Of a DNA stretch of 64,000 nt, positions 60,407-64,000 are shown piece after piece (the first letter of the stretch is position 1; each line of letters begins with the position of its first letter). This DNA is from Glycomyces tenuis DSM 44171 (GTDB lineage: Bacteria; Actinomycetota; Actinomycetes; Mycobacteriales; Micromonosporaceae), in NCBI RefSeq assembly GCF_000427885.1, contig NZ_ATYW01000010.1:62001-126000 (forward strand). Direction: 5' to 3'. Both the position numbers and the translations under genes were made by a program. The notes under the pieces are model-generated. The model was not told the origin of the DNA and did not search any database. It saw nothing but the letters and a program-made list of their open reading frames with translations.

Positions 60407-62017
60407 ATGGGCGGTGACACGGACCGGGCCGGGGAGGCGCTGAGCCGCCGGGAGCTGTTCACGCTCTTCGGCGCGCTCATGCTCACGATGCTGCTGGCCT
60501 CGCTGGACCAGACCATCGTGGGCACGGCCCTGCCCACGATCGTGGGCGATCTGGAGGGCATGAGCGACTACACGTGGGTCGTCACCGCCTACCTCATCGC
60601 CACCACCGCCTCGACCCCGCTGTACGGCAAGATGAGCGACCTGTACGGCAGGCGGCCGATCATCCTGCTCGCGATCACGGTGTTCCTGCTGGCCTCGGCG
60701 CTGGCCGGCCTGGCGCAGAACATGCTCCAGCTGGTCCTCTTCCGCGGTCTCCAGGGCCTGGGCGCGGGCGGGCTGATGACGCTGGCGTTCACCATCGTCT
60801 CCGACGTGCTGCCGCCCCGGGAGCGGGGGAAGTACCAGGGCCTGTTCGGCGGGGTGTTCGCGATCTCGTCGGTGGCCGGGCCGGTGCTCGGCGGGTGGCT
60901 CGCCGAGGTGGACTGGCGCTGGATCTTCTACATCAACCTCCCGACCGGTCTGGCCGCGCTCATCGCGGTCGACCTGGTGCTGCGCCGCCACCGGATTCCG
61001 ACCCGCAGCCACAGGATCGACTACCTCGGCGCGGCCTGCCTCGTCCCGGCGGTGGTCTGCCTGCTGCTGGCGACCACGTGGGGCGGGCAGACGTACCCGT
61101 GGACCTCGGGCGTGATCATCGGCCTGTTCACCGCCGCGGCGACCCTGGCGGCCGTGTTCCTGTACGTGGAGACCCGCGCCGAGGAGCCGATCCTGCCGCT
61201 GCGGATGTTCCGCCACGGCACGTTCAGCCTCGCCGCGGCGATCGCGCTCGTCTTCGGTGTCGCGATGTTCTCCGGAATCGTCTACATCCCGCTGTTCTTC
61301 CAGATGGTGCGCGGCTACACGCCGACGAACTCCGGGCTGCTCATGCTGCCGATGATGGGCGGGATGCTGCTGACGTCGGTGTCGTCGGGGTTCATCATCT
61401 CGAAGCTCGGGCGCTACAAGTGGTTCCTGGTGGCCGGGTCCGTCGTCACCACGGCCGGGCTGGTCATGTTCACGCAGCTGCACCTGGACACGCCGCTGTG
61501 GCTGAGCGCGGTCTACATGCTCGTCCTCGGCGCGGGCATGGGCATGTTCATGCAGCCGCTGGTGCTCGCCATGCAGAACATCGTCTCGGTCGAGGACCTG
61601 GGCGCGGGGACCTCGACCAACAACTTCTCCCGGTCGCTCGGCGGGGCCATCGGCACCGCGCTGCTCGGGGCGGTCATGAACCACCGGCTCGGCGAGGAGT
61701 TGGAGGCGAACCTGCCGGGTGCGGTCGCCCAGCTGGATCCGGAGCAGGCGCAGCGTCTCGGCGAGTCCGATCTGTCGTCCGTGATGGAGTCGCCGACGGT
61801 GGTGCAGGGCCTGCCCGAGCCGATCAAGGAGGTCGTGCAGCTCGCCTTCACCGACGGCCTGGACCTGGTGTTCACGGTGGCCGCCTCCATCGCCGCCGTC
61901 TCGATCGTCATGACGCTGTTCCTGCCGGACCTGGAGCTGCGCGGGGCGGCGCCCGCGGAGGCCCGCGAGGACCCCGACGCGCGGGCCGCCGAGATCAAGT
62001 GCGAGACCTCGCCGTGA
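60407..62017 (+). CDS. MFS exporter of the DHA2 (EmrB/QacA) family
   Basis: A 536-residue membrane protein with about 14 transmembrane helices. DHA2 motifs are LDQTIVGTALPTIVGDL in helix 1, GKMSDLYGRRPII between helices 2 and 3, RGLQGLGAGGLMTLAFTIV and the antiporter motif GPVLGGWLAEVDWRWIFYINLP. The loop LDPEQAQRLGESDL before the last helix is usual. It could export a drug or metabolite by proton antiport. It lies 45 bp after the GH42 gene but is functionally unrelated in appearance, and converges on the Ser/Thr kinase with only four bases between stop codons. Confidence 0.92.
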   Translation: MGGDTDRAGEALSRRELFTLFGALMLTMLLASLDQTIVGTALPTIVGDLEGMSDYTWVVTAYLIATTASTPLYGKMSDLYGRRPIILLAITVFLLASALAGLAQNMLQLVLFRGLQGLGAGGLMTLAFTIVSDVLPPRERGKYQGLFGGVFAISSVAGPVLGGWLAEVDWRWIFYINLPTGLAALIAVDLVLRRHRIPTRSHRIDYLGAACLVPAVVCLLLATTWGGQTYPWTSGVIIGLFTAAATLAAVFLYVETRAEEPILPLRMFRHGTFSLAAAIALVFGVAMFSGIVYIPLFFQMVRGYTPTNSGLLMLPMMGGMLLTSVSSGFIISKLGRYKWFLVAGSVVTTAGLVMFTQLHLDTPLWLSAVYMLVLGAGMGMFMQPLVLAMQNIVSVEDLGAGTSTNNFSRSLGGAIGTALLGAVMNHRLGEELEANLPGAVAQLDPEQAQRLGESDLSSVMESPTVVQGLPEPIKEVVQLAFTDGLDLVFTVAASIAAVSIVMTLFLPDLELRGAAPAEAREDPDARAAEIKCETSP

Positions 62018-62021
62018 CCGC

Positions 62022-63533
62022 TCACGGGCAGCCTTCGCCCCCCGGGTCGAAGACCTCCAGCGATATCGTCTCGCTCGTGTCTGCCGCCGTTCCGGCCGCC
62101 GGGTTCTGGGACACGACCTCGCACTGCTCGGGGAACGGCGAGTAGAAGTACGGGTTGGGCATCCAGTAGTCGAGGTCGTCGTAGCCGGCGGCCGCGAGTT
62201 CGGAGCGGGCGTCGCCTGAGGACTGGCCGACGACGTCGGGGACCGTGGACTGGGGCTCGTCCTCCTCGGTGGGCTGCCCGGCGTCGCCGTCATCACCGCT
62301 GTCGCCACCACCGCCGTCCTGGCCTCCGGTGTCCTCGCCGCCGCCGTCCTGGCCGCCGGTGTCCTGGCCGGTGCCGCCGCTCGCCTCGGTGGTCGCCGCG
62401 TCCTCGGGGCTCGGGGATTCGGTCGGCGAGGCCGTGTCCTCCTCCGGTTCGCTCGCCGTGGCCCCCTCGGCCGCGTCGGCGGTCGTCTCGGACCCGGCGC
62501 CGTCGGTGTCGTCACCGCGGTCCCAGGGCGCCCAGACCAGGGTCGTCATCAGCAGCACGACCACGGCCGCCGTGGCGGCGGCGAACGCGATCCTCCACGC
62601 CCACAGGCGCTGCGGGCGCTCGGGCGGCGGCTGCTCGGCGGTGGCGATCAGGTCCTGGTTCGGCGGCCTGAACGGCGGCACCGTCTGCTTCGGAGGGAGC
62701 GGAGCGGTCTCCCGGTCGCTGGGCGCCGTCCGGCACGCCTCGGCGAACGCCGTGGCGGAGGCCCAGCGGTCGGCGGGCTCCTTGGCGAGGGCCTTGAGGA
62801 TCACGGCGGCGGTCTCCTCGGGAACGCCGTCGATCGGGGGCGGCTCGGTGCTCAGGTGCCCGGCGACGACGGTCTTCGGGTCGGCGGCGTCGAAGGGCGG
62901 GCGCCCGGTGAGGCACTCGTAGGCGACCGCTCCCAGCGCGTAGACGTCGGTGGCGGCGGTGACCTCGCCGGGGCCGAGCTGCTCGGGTGCGGCGTAGGTG
63001 AGGGTGCCGAGGGAGACGCCGGTGGAGGTCAGCGCGGTGGCGCCGCTGATCTGGGCGACGCCGAAGTCGACGAGTTTGACGGCGCCGTCCCCGTCGATGA
63101 GGATGTTCGCGGGTTTGATGTCGCGGTGGACGATGCCCTGCCGGTGGGCGACGTCGAGCGCGGCGGCCACCGCCGCGACGAGGTCGAGCGTCCGTCCGGC
63201 GGACAGGCTTCCTTCGCGGTCCAGGACCGCCGACAGCGATTCGCCCTCGACGAGCTCCATGACGAGGTAGGCCACGCTGTCGTCCCCGACGGTGTCCTCG
63301 CCGTGGTCGTGGACGGCGACGATGCCGGGGCCCTTCAGCTTCGCGGCGGCCCTGGCCTCGCGCTCGAACCGCGCCCGCGCGCGTGCGCCGTCCTCGAACA
63401 CGGAGTTCTTGAGGAGTTTGACGGCCACCGGGCGGTCGAGGCGGGTGTCGTGGGCCCGCCACACGGCGCCCATTGCGCCGGTCGCGATGAGGCTGTCGAG
63501 TCGGTAGCGGTTCGCGATGACGGTCTCGGACAC
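62022..63533 (-). CDS. membrane Ser/Thr protein kinase with one PASTA domain
   Basis: A 503-residue PknB-like kinase. The kinase domain (about 8-265) has the Gly loop ATGAMGAVW, Lys39 in VAVKLL, HRDIKPANILID (136-147), DFG (156-158), activation-loop threonines (ATALTSTGVSLGT) and APEQ. A proline-rich juxtamembrane part and a single helix (about 310-332) follow. The outside part has a long acidic, Gly/Asp/Gln linker with a tandem repeat (TGGQDGGGEDTGGQDGGGGD) and one PASTA-type domain (VPDVVGQSSGDARSELAAAG) with two cysteines at the C-terminus. PASTA domains bind peptidoglycan or lipid II fragments. The start is GTG at 63533. Confidence 0.93.
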   Translation of the reverse strand: MSETVIANRYRLDSLIATGAMGAVWRAHDTRLDRPVAVKLLKNSVFEDGARARARFEREARAAAKLKGPGIVAVHDHGEDTVGDDSVAYLVMELVEGESLSAVLDREGSLSAGRTLDLVAAVAAALDVAHRQGIVHRDIKPANILIDGDGAVKLVDFGVAQISGATALTSTGVSLGTLTYAAPEQLGPGEVTAATDVYALGAVAYECLTGRPPFDAADPKTVVAGHLSTEPPPIDGVPEETAAVILKALAKEPADRWASATAFAEACRTAPSDRETAPLPPKQTVPPFRPPNQDLIATAEQPPPERPQRLWAWRIAFAAATAAVVVLLMTTLVWAPWDRGDDTDGAGSETTADAAEGATASEPEEDTASPTESPSPEDAATTEASGGTGQDTGGQDGGGEDTGGQDGGGGDSGDDGDAGQPTEEDEPQSTVPDVVGQSSGDARSELAAAGYDDLDYWMPNPYFYSPFPEQCEVVSQNPAAGTAADTSETISLEVFDPGGEGCP

Positions 63534-63636
63534 TCGGCATCCTTGCGGTCGGCACTGGAGACGGCACTGGGGCGGCGCTGAACTGGAGGGTTCCTAGCAG
63601 TTTAACGGCCCCGGTCCCGCCCCGAATCCGCCCCCG

Positions 63637-64000
63637 TCAGTCGGGGATGTGGACGGTGAAGCCGATCGCCCGGTGGGCCGTCGCCTGCAGGAGGGCCTGC
63701 TTCGGCTCGGCGATGTCACCGAAATGGACGGACGGCGTGAGGTGCCGCAGTCGCGGGTCGTCGAGGATCGCGTCCACCACTCCCCCGGTGACCAGGGCGT
63801 CGAGGTCGGCGTTCGCGAGCACCGCCGCCGCCGCTTCGGCGGCCCGTTTGCCCGCCGCCTTCGCCTGGCCTTCGCGGCGGCGCGCGAAGCGCTGCTGGGA
63901 CTGGCCTCCGGCCTTCGTCTTGCCCTGGACGTAGGCGGTGTCGGTCTTGGAGGACTCGATGCGGCCGCCCGCGACGACGCCGACCGAGTAGGCGCCCTTG
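63637..64000 (-). CDS. VLRF1-type peptidyl-tRNA hydrolase, C-terminal part (cut by window edge)
   Basis: The frame enters from the right edge and ends at 63637; about 120 residues are visible. They contain GAYSVGVVAGGRIESSKTD, then AGGQSQQRFARRREGQA, a GGQ/GSQ-like catalytic loop followed by an arginine-rich stretch, and the C-terminus AIGFTVHIPD. This matches the Vms1/ANKZF1-like release-factor fold of bacterial VLRF1 proteins (actinobacterial branch acVLRF1), which free nascent chains from stalled 50S-peptidyl-tRNA. The start is outside the window. A Met inside the visible part is not the real start. Confidence 0.75.
   Translation of the reverse strand, partial: KGAYSVGVVAGGRIESSKTDTAYVQGKTKAGGQSQQRFARRREGQAKAAGKRAAEAAAAVLANADLDALVTGGVVDAILDDPRLRHLTPSVHFGDIAEPKQALLQATAHRAIGFTVHIPD

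Noticed and set aside
58418-62515. A 1365-codon minus-strand frame opposite the GH42 and MFS genes
   Set aside because: Both plus-strand genes are intact and recognisable. The frame is low-complexity (Arg, Pro, Gln, His) and continues into the kinase gene in a wrong frame.

Overview
The window is a piece of chromosome from a high-GC Gram-positive actinobacterium. The evidence is strongly GC-biased codon use, many GTG and TTG starts, BldD, the actinobacterial integration host factor, MurT/GatD, a PriA without a P-loop, and the conserved gene chains metK-coaBC-rpoZ-gmk-mihF-pyr and efp-aro. BldD together with several secreted cellulases suggests a filamentous, saprophytic soil type. A family such as Glycomycetaceae or a relative would fit, but this is inference. 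I saw no rRNA, tRNA, insertion sequence, prophage or CRISPR array. Most genes lie on the minus strand in tightly coupled operons, many sharing four-base stop/start overlaps.

Layout. 1-1813: a glycogen-debranching-type protein (cut by the window edge) and a GT4 glycosyltransferase. 2140-4730: riboflavin genes ribE-ribBA-ribH behind an FMN riboswitch, with no ribD in view. 4814-6536: a degenerate receiver-GGDEF protein and rpe. 6601-7926: a secreted GH6 cellulase with a CBM2 and a perfect LacI-type operator. 8052-11474: rsmB, fmt and two tandem peptide deformylases. 11401-14355: a YtrA-type GntR/ABC exporter operon with a palindromic operator. 14502-16356: a NarL-type two-component system. 16523-19240: a DUF72 protein and PriA. 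19312-23094: metK, coaBC, rpoZ, gmk, mihF. 23240-32552: the complete pyrimidine operon pyrR-B-C-carA-carB-pyrD-pyrF (transcribed leftward) with a PyrR RNA target in its short leader. 32825-33322: bldD. 33635-34677: efp-nusB. 34901-35818: an unusual kinase/ParB-like fusion. 35857-39016: aroC, a fused aroK-aroB, and aroQ. 39312-43050: a LacI regulator and a four-module GH9 cellulase. 43156-48498: a small secreted protein, a prepilin peptidase, uvrA and a GH73 glucosaminidase. 48637-51557: typA and a PAC2 protein with a 40-bp triplicate repeat at its 3' end. 51639-55777: the start of the division and cell-wall cluster (mraZ-rsmH-ftsL-ftsI) with a four-repeat MraZ box. 56390-58343: murT-gatD. 58448-64000: a GH42 beta-galactosidase, a DHA2 exporter, a PASTA Ser/Thr kinase and a VLRF1-type peptidyl-tRNA hydrolase (cut by the window edge).

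How the genes fit together. The LacI protein at 39312 probably controls both the GH9 gene beside it and the distant GH6 gene, because both carry CebR-like operators (TGGTACCGCTCCCA and TGGTAGCGCTACCA). Pyrimidine synthesis is a single transcription unit whose first gene encodes its own RNA-binding regulator. BldD keeps the residues known to bind cyclic di-GMP, while the only GGDEF protein in the window looks catalytically and regulatorily altered. The least conventional gene is the P-loop kinase/ParB-like fusion at 34901.
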